Assembly (NCBI RefSeq): GCF_003666015.1
Contig: NZ_QPLT01000002.1
Location: 310,001-374,000 of the forward strand
Direction of reading: 5' to 3'
DNA: 64,000 bases
From: Halorubrum sp. Atlit-26R
GTDB taxonomy: Archaea; Halobacteriota; Halobacteria; Halobacteriales; Haloferacaceae
The notes under the pieces were generated by a model that worked only from the letters and a program-made list of their open reading frames with translations, did no database searches and was not told the DNA's origin. Below, in pieces: positions 33,694-41,969 of this stretch. Position 1 is the first letter of the stretch; the number at the start of each line of letters is the position of its first letter. Made by a program: the position numbers and the translations under genes.

Positions 33694-34419
33694 CTACGCG
33701 TTCCGCTCCGCCTTCTTGTGTGCCGCGTAAAACAGCGGGACGAGCAGCGCGCCGGCGAAGCCGAAGCCGAGCGCGAGCGTCCCGATGTCGCTCGCGGTGA
33801 GGCCGCCGCCGGACTCGCTCGAACCGTCCGAACCGCCCGAGTCGCCGCCATCGCCCCCGTCGCTGCCGGATCCGCCGTCGCCCCCGCCGCCGCTCTCGCC
33901 GTCGCCGCCCTCCGCCTGCGGATCAACGAGGTCGTCGTCGACGGAGCCGACCGCGACGACGCCCTTCATTCCGACCGCCTCGTGCGGCTCGCAGAGGTAG
34001 TTGAACGCGTCGCCGTCGCTCGCGTCCGCGAAGGTGTGCTCGAAGGTCGTCCCCTCCTCCGAGACCGCCGACCCGCTGTCGAAGGTGCCGTCGTTCGCGA
34101 CGACGTTGTGACCGCCGCCCTGTCCGGTCCACTCCCAGACGACCGTCGCGCCGGGGTCGATGAGGATCGCGGCGGGGCCGAAGCGGAGTCCGTTCTCGCC
34201 CGCCCCGACCTGAACGGTGACCTCGTCCTGCCCGCGGTAGTCGTGAGTCCCGTCGTAGTTGCTGACGCCCTCCAGCCAGCCGTCGTACTGGGCGGACGCG
34301 GTCCCGCTTCCGGCCGCGACGCCCGCGGCGACCGCCGCCCCGGCGGCCCCGGCGCGGAAGAACCCGCGGCGGCTCATCGACGCGGCGTCGTCCTCGGCAG
34401 CGTCGGCGTTCCGTGTCAT
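33694..34419 (-). CDS. Halocyanin (blue copper protein) with C-terminal membrane anchor
   Basis: A 241-residue cupredoxin. A twin-arginine signal (MSRRGFFRAGAAGAAVAAG) directs it out of the cell. The type 1 copper ligands are H104 (GGGHNVV), C143, H146 and M151 (YLCEPHEAVGMKG). A Gly/Ser/Asp-rich linker of about 40 residues leads to a C-terminal helix (IGTLALGFGFAGALLVPLFYAA) with basic residues after it, so the copper domain faces outside. Halocyanins carry electrons to terminal oxidases. Confidence 0.92.
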   Translation of the reverse strand: MTRNADAAEDDAASMSRRGFFRAGAAGAAVAAGVAAGSGTASAQYDGWLEGVSNYDGTHDYRGQDEVTVQVGAGENGLRFGPAAILIDPGATVVWEWTGQGGGHNVVANDGTFDSGSAVSEEGTTFEHTFADASDGDAFNYLCEPHEAVGMKGVVAVGSVDDDLVDPQAEGGDGESGGGGDGGSGSDGGDGGDSGGSDGSSESGGGLTASDIGTLALGFGFAGALLVPLFYAAHKKAERNA

Positions 34420-34518
34420 ACCTCGACGTGTGACCGTGAGCGTATTTAAGCCCCCGATACGTTCCGAACGGTCGGACCGGCGGCGAACGTGTGCGGGATC
34501 GACGCGGAGAAGCGAGCG

Positions 34519-34570
34519 CTAATCGTCCGCCGGCGTGGGCTATTCGCGGTCCCTAATCGTCCGCCGGCGT
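34519..34570. repeat. 18-bp direct repeat at the purF 3' end
   Basis: CTAATCGTCCGCCGGCGT occurs at 34519-34536 and 34553-34570, period 34 bp. The second copy is the last codons and stop of purF; the first is a duplicate just beyond it. Confidence 0.85.
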
Positions 34571-36052
34571 CGGATCCGAGACCGGCGCGTCGACGTCGCG
34601 GTCGGTCGCCTCGCCCTCGACGTCGAACGGGTACTCGCCGGTGACGCAGCCGAGACAGAGGTCGGCCCGGCTCTCGCCGAGCGCCTCCGCGACCGCGTCG
34701 ATCGAGAGGTACGACAGTGAGTCCGCGCCCACCTCCTGCCGGATCTCCTCGGTCGAGGCGTCGGCGGCGATCAGCTCCTCGCGCGTCGCCATGTCGATGC
34801 CGAAGTAGCAGGGGGCGAGGATCGGCGGCGCGCCGATCCGGAGGTGGACCTCCTCGGCGCCCGCCTCGCGCACGAGGTCGACGAGCTGCGTCGAGGTCGT
34901 CCCGCGGACGATGGAGTCGTCGATGATGGTGACGGACTTCCCCTCCACCGTCGAGCGGATCGGGTTCAGCTTCAGCCGGACCGCGCGCTCGCGCTCGTCC
35001 TGCGTGGGCATGATGAACGTCCGGCCCACGTACCGGTTCTTCATCAGCCCCTCGGCGAACTCCACGCCGCCGTCGTCGGCCGCCCTGGGCTCGCCGTCGG
35101 CCGTGGTCTCGCCCGCGGCGTCGGCGTAGCCGGAGGCGAACGCGCGCCCCGAGTCGGGGACTGGCATCACCACGTCGGACTCGACGCCGGACTCCTCCCA
35201 GAGCTTCCGGCCGAGCTTCCGGCGCACCTCGTACACGAGGCTCTCGTCGATGACGGAGTCGGGGCGCGCGAAGTAGACGTGTTCGAAGAAGCAGTGGGCG
35301 GTCGACTCGCGCTCGACGAGCTGATACGTGTCGTAGCCCGTGCCGTCCGGGTCGAGGACGACGAGTTCGCCGGGGCGGACGTCGCGGATCAGCTCGCCGT
35401 CGAGCGTGTCGATGGCGGCCGACTCGCTGGCGATGACGTAGCCGCCGTCGATCTTCCCGAGACACAGCGGGCGGTTGCCGAGCGGGTCGCGGACGCCCAA
35501 CACCGTGTCGTCGTGGGTGATCGCCAGCGAGTAGGAGCCGTGGATGCGGTTCATCGTGTGTTTGACCGCCCGAACGAGGTCCTCTTCGAGGAGGTTGCGC
35601 GCGAGGTCGTGAGCGATCACCTCGGTGTCGCCGTCGGAGGTGAACGCGTGGCCCGCCGCCGCCAACTCCTCGCGCACCTCGTCGGCGTTGACGAGGTTCC
35701 CGTTGTGCGAGAGCCCGAGCGATCCGGACTTGAAGGAGACGGAGAAGGGCTGCGCGCAGCTCTTGTCGAGGCTCCCGGCGGTCGGGTAGCGCACGTGGCC
35801 GATGCCGGTGCCGCCCGACAGCGACGCGAGGTCCCCCTCCTCGAAGGCGTCGCCGACGAGGCCGCGCTCGACGTGGCTGTGCTGTTGAAACCCGTCGTGC
35901 GTGACGATCCCGGCCGACTCCTGGCCGCGGTGTTGGAGCGCGTACAGCGCGTAGTACAGCGGTCGCGCGGCCTCCCGGTCCTCGAGCGAGACGCCGACGA
36001 CGCCGCACTTCTCCCGCGGTTCGTCGCCGCCGTAGTCCCCACCGGCGTTCAT
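34553..36052 (-). CDS. purF: Amidophosphoribosyltransferase
   Basis: A 499-residue PurF, the first enzyme of purine synthesis (PRPP plus glutamine to phosphoribosylamine). A 15-residue propeptide precedes the catalytic C16 in KCGVVGVSL. The glutaminase half has LQHRGQESAGI and SHNGNLVN; the phosphoribosyltransferase half has the PRPP loop VTIIDDSIVRGTTSTQLV and LCLGCVTGEYP with Fe-S-type cysteines. Insertions such as YADAAGETTADGEPRAADDGG are halophile-like. It is a single gene. The start codon is supported by a TATA-like TTTTTATC about 30 nt upstream. Confidence 0.96.
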   Translation of the reverse strand: MNAGGDYGGDEPREKCGVVGVSLEDREAARPLYYALYALQHRGQESAGIVTHDGFQQHSHVERGLVGDAFEEGDLASLSGGTGIGHVRYPTAGSLDKSCAQPFSVSFKSGSLGLSHNGNLVNADEVREELAAAGHAFTSDGDTEVIAHDLARNLLEEDLVRAVKHTMNRIHGSYSLAITHDDTVLGVRDPLGNRPLCLGKIDGGYVIASESAAIDTLDGELIRDVRPGELVVLDPDGTGYDTYQLVERESTAHCFFEHVYFARPDSVIDESLVYEVRRKLGRKLWEESGVESDVVMPVPDSGRAFASGYADAAGETTADGEPRAADDGGVEFAEGLMKNRYVGRTFIMPTQDERERAVRLKLNPIRSTVEGKSVTIIDDSIVRGTTSTQLVDLVREAGAEEVHLRIGAPPILAPCYFGIDMATREELIAADASTEEIRQEVGADSLSYLSIDAVAEALGESRADLCLGCVTGEYPFDVEGEATDRDVDAPVSDPTPADD

Positions 36053-36191
36053 GTACGCGAGGGTGGGGCGGGCGGCGATAAAAATCCTCGTGTTCGTGGC
36101 GTATCGCTCCCCTTCTCGCCCTTATTTATGCGTGATCGTGGATATTTTTGGCGGGCGGCGGCCGCGCGGTCACGCGGTCCGACCGCGGCGG

Positions 36192-36584
36192 TCACGCCGT
36201 CTCGCCGCCCCCGACGAACTCGTCGAGACGCGCGAAGTAGTCCTCGCGGGGCACCTGATACGCCCCGCGGTAGTCCACGTCGCCGGCGACGAACCGCTCC
36301 GCGACGTCGACCGCGCCGGCGGCGCCCGCCTCCCGGCTCTCGTGGGTCTGCGCGACCGCCTCGATCTCGGGCTCCAAGAAGAGGACGACGTGCCACTCGT
36401 CGGTCGCGTACTGGCCCGATCCGGGCCGGGCGTTCCGGGCGCCGTTCGTCAGGTAGATCGTCGGGAGACACTCGTCGGGGAGGTCGCCGCTCCCGAAGAC
36501 GTCGGGGCGGTAAACGAGGATCGCCCGTCCGCTGGGCTCCTCGTTCCACAGCCGCCACCCCTCCGGCAGCGATTCGAAGACCAT
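36192..36584 (-). CDS. DUF5820-like haloarchaeal protein
   Basis: A 130-residue soluble protein beginning MVFESLPEGWRLWNEEPSGRAILVYRPDVFGSGDLP, with conserved-looking CLPTIYLTNG and WHVVLFLEPE strands. It resembles the haloarchaeal family I know as DUF5820 (number from memory). No function is known. It is adjacent to purF and rqcH on the same strand but separated by about 90-140 bp, so an operon is doubtful. Confidence 0.65.
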   Translation of the reverse strand: MVFESLPEGWRLWNEEPSGRAILVYRPDVFGSGDLPDECLPTIYLTNGARNARPGSGQYATDEWHVVLFLEPEIEAVAQTHESREAGAAGAVDVAERFVAGDVDYRGAYQVPREDYFARLDEFVGGGETA

Positions 36585-36674
36585 GCGCTCCCTCCGTCGC
36601 GGAGGCTTGAAAACGTCGCGCTCGGGTCGACCGGTCCCGTCAGTCGGGGACCGTGCCTCAGTCGACCACGACCC

Positions 36675-38885
36675 TCAGTCGACGATGTCCGACCCGCCCG
36701 GCGGCAGGAACTCTTGTAGCTGGTCGGCGCTCGCGACCTTCCGCACGAACGACTGGTCCGCGAACCGCTCTTTCAGGTTCCGGTAGGCCATCATCGCCGC
36801 GTCGTTCTGCGCGTACATCCCCGGCTCGAAGGTGACGTGCGCGGCCGCGCGGTCGACGATCGCCGACGGCGGCCCGCCGATGGCTCGCGTGACCGGCTCG
36901 CACTGGACGCCGACGGCGATCCGGCAGGGGACGTCCTCGAAGTACGTGCGGTCGCCGCGGATCACGAAGCTCCCCTTCTCGATGTACTCGCCGCTCTCGG
37001 GCGTCTTCGACACCTGATCCGGCTCGACCATGTACGCGTCGCCGGCGCCGCGGCCGTCCTTCCAGTCCGAGGAGTACGAGACCGCGAACTGCGCGGCCTC
37101 CCTGAGCGTCTCCTCGTCGAAGTCTACCGGGTCGGCCGACTCCGAGGGACCGGACGCCTTCAGCAAGGTCACGGGCCCCCCGTGCGCCTGCGTGTGGAAG
37201 AACCGGTCGTGTTTGCTCATGTACTTCTTCACTAACTCCTCGTTCTGGTCGGCGTTGCGCCCGCCGATGACGAGGTAGCCGGTCGACGTGTGGAACCAGC
37301 GGAACCGCTCGAACCAGTCGTCCGGGCTCCGGATCGGGATCGACGAGCGGGCGAGCCAGTCCGTCTCGTACTCCTCGTCCTCCTCGTCCTCGCCGTTCCC
37401 CCCGTCGCCATCACCTCCGTCGTCGGCCGCCTGCTGCTCCTCCCACTCCCGCTTGCGCTCCTTGACGGCCTCCAGCTCCTCGCGAGTCGACTCGATCGCC
37501 TCCTGCGCGCCCGCCTTCTTCTCCTCGACGCGCTTCGCTTCCCGGTAGAGCCGGTCGGCGTTGACCTCCACGCCCTCGCTCGCGTCGAGCTCGACCCGGG
37601 TCGTGCCGCCGCCGCTCCCGTCGTCGCCTCCGTCACCGCCGCTCTCCTCGTCGAGCTCGACCGTCACCGTTCCCTCGCCGCCGTCGATATCGACGACGGC
37701 CTCCGCGGCCGGAATGCCTCGCTCCGCGCCCGCGTCGAGCGTCTCCTCGATCTCGTCCCACGGCACCTCGTTTGCGCGGGCCTCCCGCACCGTCGAGATC
37801 ACCTCGTCGACGAGGTCGTAGTGCGCGTACAGCAGCTCGGCGCGCTCTCGTTCTGCCTGCGCCTGCTCCTCGAACCCCTCGATCGCCCCCCGCTGCTGTT
37901 CGATGATCCGCTCCTGTTTGGCGATCTCCTCCTCGAAGTCCGGGCGCGAGGCGCTCGCGTCCGCCGGCGCCTCGCCGTCGTCGGTCTCCTCGTTCGCGAG
38001 CCGGTAGAAGTACTCGTCGACGGCGGCGTTGAACGAGTCGAAGCCGACGCTCGGCAGACCCTCGTGCTCGGCGAGCGGGAACGGCGTCACGTCGACGACA
38101 CGAGGGTCGCGGTCGTCCGCCTCGTCGCCGGAGAGCTCCTCCTCGTACACGCGGGGGTCGACGTCGCCGGAGCGGAGCCGCTCGTCGATGCGGGCGAGCG
38201 CGTCGTGGAGCGCGCCGAGCTGGTCGTCGGTCGCCTCCTCGATCGGCGTCTCCTTCGGCACGCCGGCCCGGGTACACACCTCCTCGGCGTACAGGCCGCC
38301 GAGGTTGAGCTGCGTGGCGAGCGTGCGCACCACGTCGCTGTCCGACTCGCGCATGTGGCGGTCGAACGCGCCGCGGCTCACGTCGAGCGGGTTCAGCCGG
38401 GAGGCGGGGTACTCGTACTGCGAGCCGGGCGCGACGGTGCGGGACTTGAGCCGCACCGTCGACAGCGCCCCGATCACCTCGCCCGTCTCGTCGAGCGCGG
38501 CGACGTTGCCCTGGCCGAACAGCTCAGCGACGAGCGTCGTGTTCTGGTCCTCGCGCTCGAACTCGAACGTGAGGATGCGGTCGAACTCGTACTGCTCGAC
38601 GCCCGCGAAGTCCGCGCCGGACATCCGGTTCCGCAGCATCTTCGCGAAGTTCGGTGGGCGACCGGGCGCGTCCGCGACGTGGTCCGGGTCCGCGGCGTGC
38701 GCCCGTTTGATGTCCCCCACCTCGATCATGAGCTCGACGCGGCCGCGGTCGAAGTCGCGCAGCTTCAGCCGGAGCAGGTCGTCGTCGTAGAGGTACGCCT
38801 TGTCGACCTTCGCGCCCTCGTACCGATTGAGCTCGGTGACGAGCGCGGCGAGGTCGATGCTCGACAGCTCCCGCTTCTGGTCCAT
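36675..38885 (-). CDS. rqcH: Ribosome rescue protein RqcH (NFACT family)
   Basis: A 736-residue NFACT-family protein, orthologue of Rqc2/NEMF and bacterial RqcH, acting on stalled large ribosomal subunits to add C-terminal tails. NFACT-N (residues 1-200) starts SSIDLAALVTELNRYEGAKVDKAYLYDDD; HhH and long coiled-coil segments follow (KAGAQEAIESTREELEAVKERKREWEEQQ); NFACT-R has WFHTSTGYLVIGGRNADQNEELVKKYM and DRFFHTQAHGGPVTLLK. Acidic Gly-rich loops interrupt the coiled coil. ATG 38885 gives the conserved MDQKRELSS. Confidence 0.94.
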   Translation of the reverse strand: MDQKRELSSIDLAALVTELNRYEGAKVDKAYLYDDDLLRLKLRDFDRGRVELMIEVGDIKRAHAADPDHVADAPGRPPNFAKMLRNRMSGADFAGVEQYEFDRILTFEFEREDQNTTLVAELFGQGNVAALDETGEVIGALSTVRLKSRTVAPGSQYEYPASRLNPLDVSRGAFDRHMRESDSDVVRTLATQLNLGGLYAEEVCTRAGVPKETPIEEATDDQLGALHDALARIDERLRSGDVDPRVYEEELSGDEADDRDPRVVDVTPFPLAEHEGLPSVGFDSFNAAVDEYFYRLANEETDDGEAPADASASRPDFEEEIAKQERIIEQQRGAIEGFEEQAQAERERAELLYAHYDLVDEVISTVREARANEVPWDEIEETLDAGAERGIPAAEAVVDIDGGEGTVTVELDEESGGDGGDDGSGGGTTRVELDASEGVEVNADRLYREAKRVEEKKAGAQEAIESTREELEAVKERKREWEEQQAADDGGDGDGGNGEDEEDEEYETDWLARSSIPIRSPDDWFERFRWFHTSTGYLVIGGRNADQNEELVKKYMSKHDRFFHTQAHGGPVTLLKASGPSESADPVDFDEETLREAAQFAVSYSSDWKDGRGAGDAYMVEPDQVSKTPESGEYIEKGSFVIRGDRTYFEDVPCRIAVGVQCEPVTRAIGGPPSAIVDRAAAHVTFEPGMYAQNDAAMMAYRNLKERFADQSFVRKVASADQLQEFLPPGGSDIVD

Positions 38886-38948
38886 ACTCCATAGCAACCG
38901 GCGGGCCGGAAAAAGGCGTGTCGTTCCCCCGGTATCGCGAGACCGATC

Positions 38949-39356
38949 TCAGTTCCAGACGGTCTCGTAGCCGGCGTCGGCGATGACGCCGTCGCTCGTG
39001 ATGATCGCGTCCGTCTCCCGCGTTCGGTGACTGGCGACGGTCAGGGCGTCGTGAATGCTCAGTTCGTCGATGACCAGAGCGTACTCTGTCAGCTCGGCGT
39101 CCTCGATAGACGCGAGCATGACGGGTCCGTTGTCGAGTAGCGCCTGGCGGGCTTCGTCCGGCGTTCCGGTGAGGGTGACGCCTCGAACGTCCTTGTCGCG
39201 AGAGACCGCGTACAAAACCTCGGCGATCGCCGTACTGGGTGCCTGAACGACCGTCTCTCCGGCTTCCGCTTCGGCGAATATCCGATCGGCGGCGCGCGGG
39301 AGCGCGTCGACGAGATAGGCGAGAAGCGAGACCGCGTCGGCCGTGTACTCCGTCAC
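38949..39356 (-). CDS. vapC: PIN-domain VapC toxin
   Basis: A 135-residue PIN-domain ribonuclease. Acidic positions are D7 (ADAVSLLAYLVD), the Glu of AIAEVLYA, the Asp of SIHDALTVA and the Asp of IITSDGVI, so the active site appears intact. Its start follows the antitoxin stop by one base. It is a second, unrelated VapBC pair, distinct in sequence from the one at 12.3-13.0 kb. Confidence 0.88.
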   Translation of the reverse strand: MTEYTADAVSLLAYLVDALPRAADRIFAEAEAGETVVQAPSTAIAEVLYAVSRDKDVRGVTLTGTPDEARQALLDNGPVMLASIEDAELTEYALVIDELSIHDALTVASHRTRETDAIITSDGVIADAGYETVWN

Positions 39357-39357
39357 G

Positions 39358-39618
39358 TCAGACCTCCTCGTAGTTGCTGTCGCGGCGCTCTCGGACGCGC
39401 CGGGCGAGTTCTTCGGCGACCGCCTCCCGCTCTTCTCGAGACGTGTCGTCGGGGACGAGCAGTCCCCTTCCGGCCGTGCGCGTGCGCTTTTTGACGACGA
39501 TTCCCTCGTCGGTGTCTATCCAGATCACCTCGTCACCGGGGGTCAAATCGTACTTCTCGCGGAGGGACTTCGGGATCGTCGCCTGCCCCTTCTCCGTGAT
39601 CCGCGTCGACTCGCTCAT
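39358..39618 (-). CDS. vapB: AbrB/VapB-type antitoxin
   Basis: An 86-residue protein: TRITEKGQATIPKSLREKYDLTPGDEVIWIDTDEGIVVKKR is a classic AbrB/MazE-like swapped-hairpin domain; the C-terminal AEELARRVRERRDSNYEEV helix would bind the toxin. It is first in the vapB-vapC operon and probably represses its promoter through the pseudo-palindrome just upstream. Confidence 0.92.
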   Translation of the reverse strand: MSESTRITEKGQATIPKSLREKYDLTPGDEVIWIDTDEGIVVKKRTRTAGRGLLVPDDTSREEREAVAEELARRVRERRDSNYEEV

Positions 39619-39622
39619 GCGC

Positions 39623-39643
39623 GGTAATACTCGTCGTAATACC
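39623..39643 (-). promoter_or_regulatory. Candidate operator of the second VapBC pair
   Basis: On the minus strand GGTATTAC-N5-GTATTACC, a pseudo-palindrome that also forms a direct repeat of GTATTAC, lies 5-25 nt before the antitoxin ATG. It would overlap the transcription start. AT-rich steps here may also serve as the TATA region. Confidence 0.5.
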
Positions 39644-39676
39644 TTAGTGTTGGGGGGCAGCCGGTTCCCGACCCCG

Positions 39677-41410
39677 TCAGATCCGCTTCGAGACGTACGG
39701 CCCGTCCTGTCGGTAGCCGAGCTTGTTACGGTAGTACTCGCGGGCGCCGATGCCGGAGATGACCGCGACCTTGTCGTAGCCGGCCTCGCGAGCGAGTTCC
39801 TCGGCGCGCTCTAAGAGCTTCGTCCCGTACCCCTGGTGCTGCCAGTCGCCGTCGCCGCCGATGCCGACCTCGTTGCCGTACACGTGGAGCTCGCGGACCA
39901 AGGCGGCGTCTTCGAGCTCCGGGCGGATCGGGTCGCCCTCGGTGCCCGGCGCGCCGGGCTGGTCGGGCGCGAAGGAGGGGAACCGCAGGCGACAGAAGCC
40001 GACGAGGAGGTCGCGGACGGGATCCTCGAAGGAGATGAAGTGCTCCGTGCCGCCGCCGGCCTCGTAGGTGAGCACGTCGAGTTCGACGTCGTCGGGGTCC
40101 GGGTCGGCGTCGTTGTGGCCGACCTCGCGGGCGCGGATGTCGCGCTGGACGATCCCCTTCCCCTCTGCGCGCTGGGCCGCGAGCTGGCGGAGGTTCGACT
40201 TCTGGACGCCGGCATCGATGAAATCCGCGGGGATGTCGCGCTGGACGCGCTGGAGCCGCGTGTACTTCGGGATCAGGTCCATGGCGTCGGCGACGAGGTC
40301 GGCCGCCTCCTCGCTGGTGAGCGGGTCGAAGTCGTCGCGGCGCCAGCGATCGTACACGCGGGTCCCCTCGACGACGAGGGTGGGGTAGATCTTCAGGTAG
40401 TCGGGCCGCCAGTCGGGGTTGTCGAACAGCTGCCGGAAGTCCTCTAAGCACATCTCGCGGGTCATCCCCGGCTGGCCGGGCATCATGTGGAAGCCGACCT
40501 TGAACGCGGCGTCGCGCAGGCGTCGGTTGGCGTTCCGGCTCGCCTCGTTGCCGTGCCCGCGGTGCATCTCGCGGTTGATGCGCTCGTAGGTCGTCTGGAC
40601 GCCGACCTCGACCTTCGTCCCGCCGAGGTCGAGCATCCGGTCGATCTGCTCCGGGTCGCACCAGTCCGGCTTCGTCTCGAAGGTGGTGCCGATGTTACGG
40701 ATCTCGTTCGTCTCGTTTTCCGCGATCACGTCCTCGAGGTACTCGAACTCGGTCTCCTCTGGCGCGGGCGCGAACGACTCCCCCTCGGCCGGCTCCGGCT
40801 CCTTGTCCAGGTCGTAGTCGTTCATCGCCTGTAGCGCGCGCTTCACGAACCACTCCTGGTAATCGTGCGAGCGCGCGGTCATCGTCCCGCCCATCAGGAT
40901 GAGCTCGACCTTGTCGACCGGGTGGCCGATCTTCCGGAGCTGTTCGAGCCGGAGGGTTACCTGCCCGTACGGGTCGTAGTCGTTCTGCTCGCCGCGGGCC
41001 GCCGCGGGCTCGTGGCCCGTGTACGACTGCGCCGAGGAGAACTCCGAGGCCGGGCCGCCGGGACAGTAGAGGCACTTCCCGTGCGGGCACAGCTCCGGCG
41101 AGGTCATGATCGCGACCGGCGAGACGCCCGAGGCGGTCCGGACGGGCTTGCGCTGGACCACCTCGATCACGTCGTCGCGGTGTTCGGCGGGCGCGTGGTC
41201 GAGGATCTCGGTGTTCTTCGGCACCTTCGGGGAGCCGAACTCCGAGCAGGCGTCGAGCTTGGCGCGTTCGAGGTCGTCGCGCTCGATTTCCCCGTCGAGG
41301 ATCCGGTCGACGAGGTGTTCGCAGGTGCGGACGAACGCCTCCGAGTCGGTGGCGTCGGCGTCTCCGGCGCCGTCGTCGGACTCGGCGTCGCCCGCCGCGT
41401 CGGTACTCAT
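39677..41410 (-). CDS. elp3: Elp3 tRNA uridine-34 modification enzyme (radical SAM / GNAT)
   Basis: A 577-residue Elp3 that adds carboxymethyl groups to U34 of tRNA using acetyl-CoA and SAM. The radical SAM cysteines are C108, C113 and C116 (ELCPHGKCLYCPGGP); LILMGGTMTARSHDYQEWF, ETKPDWC, VEVGVQTTYERI and GFHMMPGQPGMT follow. A C-terminal acetyltransferase domain ends WQHQGYGTKLLERAEELAREAGYDKVAVISGIGAREYYRNKLGY. The acidic N-terminal ~25 residues are a halophilic addition. The 559 bp upstream hold its promoter and repeat copy C. Confidence 0.95.
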   Translation of the reverse strand: MSTDAAGDAESDDGAGDADATDSEAFVRTCEHLVDRILDGEIERDDLERAKLDACSEFGSPKVPKNTEILDHAPAEHRDDVIEVVQRKPVRTASGVSPVAIMTSPELCPHGKCLYCPGGPASEFSSAQSYTGHEPAAARGEQNDYDPYGQVTLRLEQLRKIGHPVDKVELILMGGTMTARSHDYQEWFVKRALQAMNDYDLDKEPEPAEGESFAPAPEETEFEYLEDVIAENETNEIRNIGTTFETKPDWCDPEQIDRMLDLGGTKVEVGVQTTYERINREMHRGHGNEASRNANRRLRDAAFKVGFHMMPGQPGMTREMCLEDFRQLFDNPDWRPDYLKIYPTLVVEGTRVYDRWRRDDFDPLTSEEAADLVADAMDLIPKYTRLQRVQRDIPADFIDAGVQKSNLRQLAAQRAEGKGIVQRDIRAREVGHNDADPDPDDVELDVLTYEAGGGTEHFISFEDPVRDLLVGFCRLRFPSFAPDQPGAPGTEGDPIRPELEDAALVRELHVYGNEVGIGGDGDWQHQGYGTKLLERAEELAREAGYDKVAVISGIGAREYYRNKLGYRQDGPYVSKRI

Positions 41411-41580
41411 TACGCTCCGATCGACGGGTTTCGGAGTTAAGCGTGTCGCACCGATCCGTGAGAGGGGTGCGCGTCGGCGAAAAAGCGAGAGTCGGCGCCG
41501 TGTCTTCGATCACACGGTACCGCGTTTTCCGCCTCGGCGAAACGAAATCTGAGCCCTCGACCGCTCGGCTGTACGAGGGC

Positions 41581-41903
41581 TTCAAATCAGACAAATCGGC
41601 GAGCGACACCACCGAAGCCCCAGCCGCGAGGACTCGCGCGGCTCGGTGCGCTCCTCGCTCGCTCCGCTCGCTGCGGTGCTACCGTCGCCGTGCTTCGTCC
41701 TCGCGACAGCGTGGCGCTACGCGCCACGGGCAACCGGCGGCTTCGCCGCCGGTGACTGCCCCTTCGAGTCCCGCCCCGCTCCGCACCGCAACCGTACCTC
41801 ACGCCTCCCCAGCCTCGTCAGTCGCCGTCGCTTCGCTCCGGCGACTGACTCCCTCGCGCGTGCCGCTCGGCCGCGGTGCGGCCTCGCGGGCACGCGCCAC
41901 CGC
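41581..41903 (+). repeat. Structured intergenic element, copy C (plus orientation)
   Basis: Body starts near CGACACCACCGAAGCCCCAGCC (41604) without an intact TTATAAA at the expected distance, so the promoter-like unit has decayed. Arms GCCGCGAGGAC / GTCCTCGCG, the module GCGTGGCGCTACGCGCCACG, the hairpin CCGGCGGCTTCGCCGCCGG, TGCCCCTTCGAGTCCCGCC, the 10-bp stem GTCAGTCGCC/GGCGACTGAC and terminal stem GCGCGTGCC/GGCACGCGC are all present. It lies between divergent elp3 and the DUF790 gene. Confidence 0.9.
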
Positions 41904-41969
41904 GACCGCACGTTCGGGGGTTGGAACCGAACCCGCTCGTTTTAGGCAGGGCGCGGCGTACCCCGGCCC

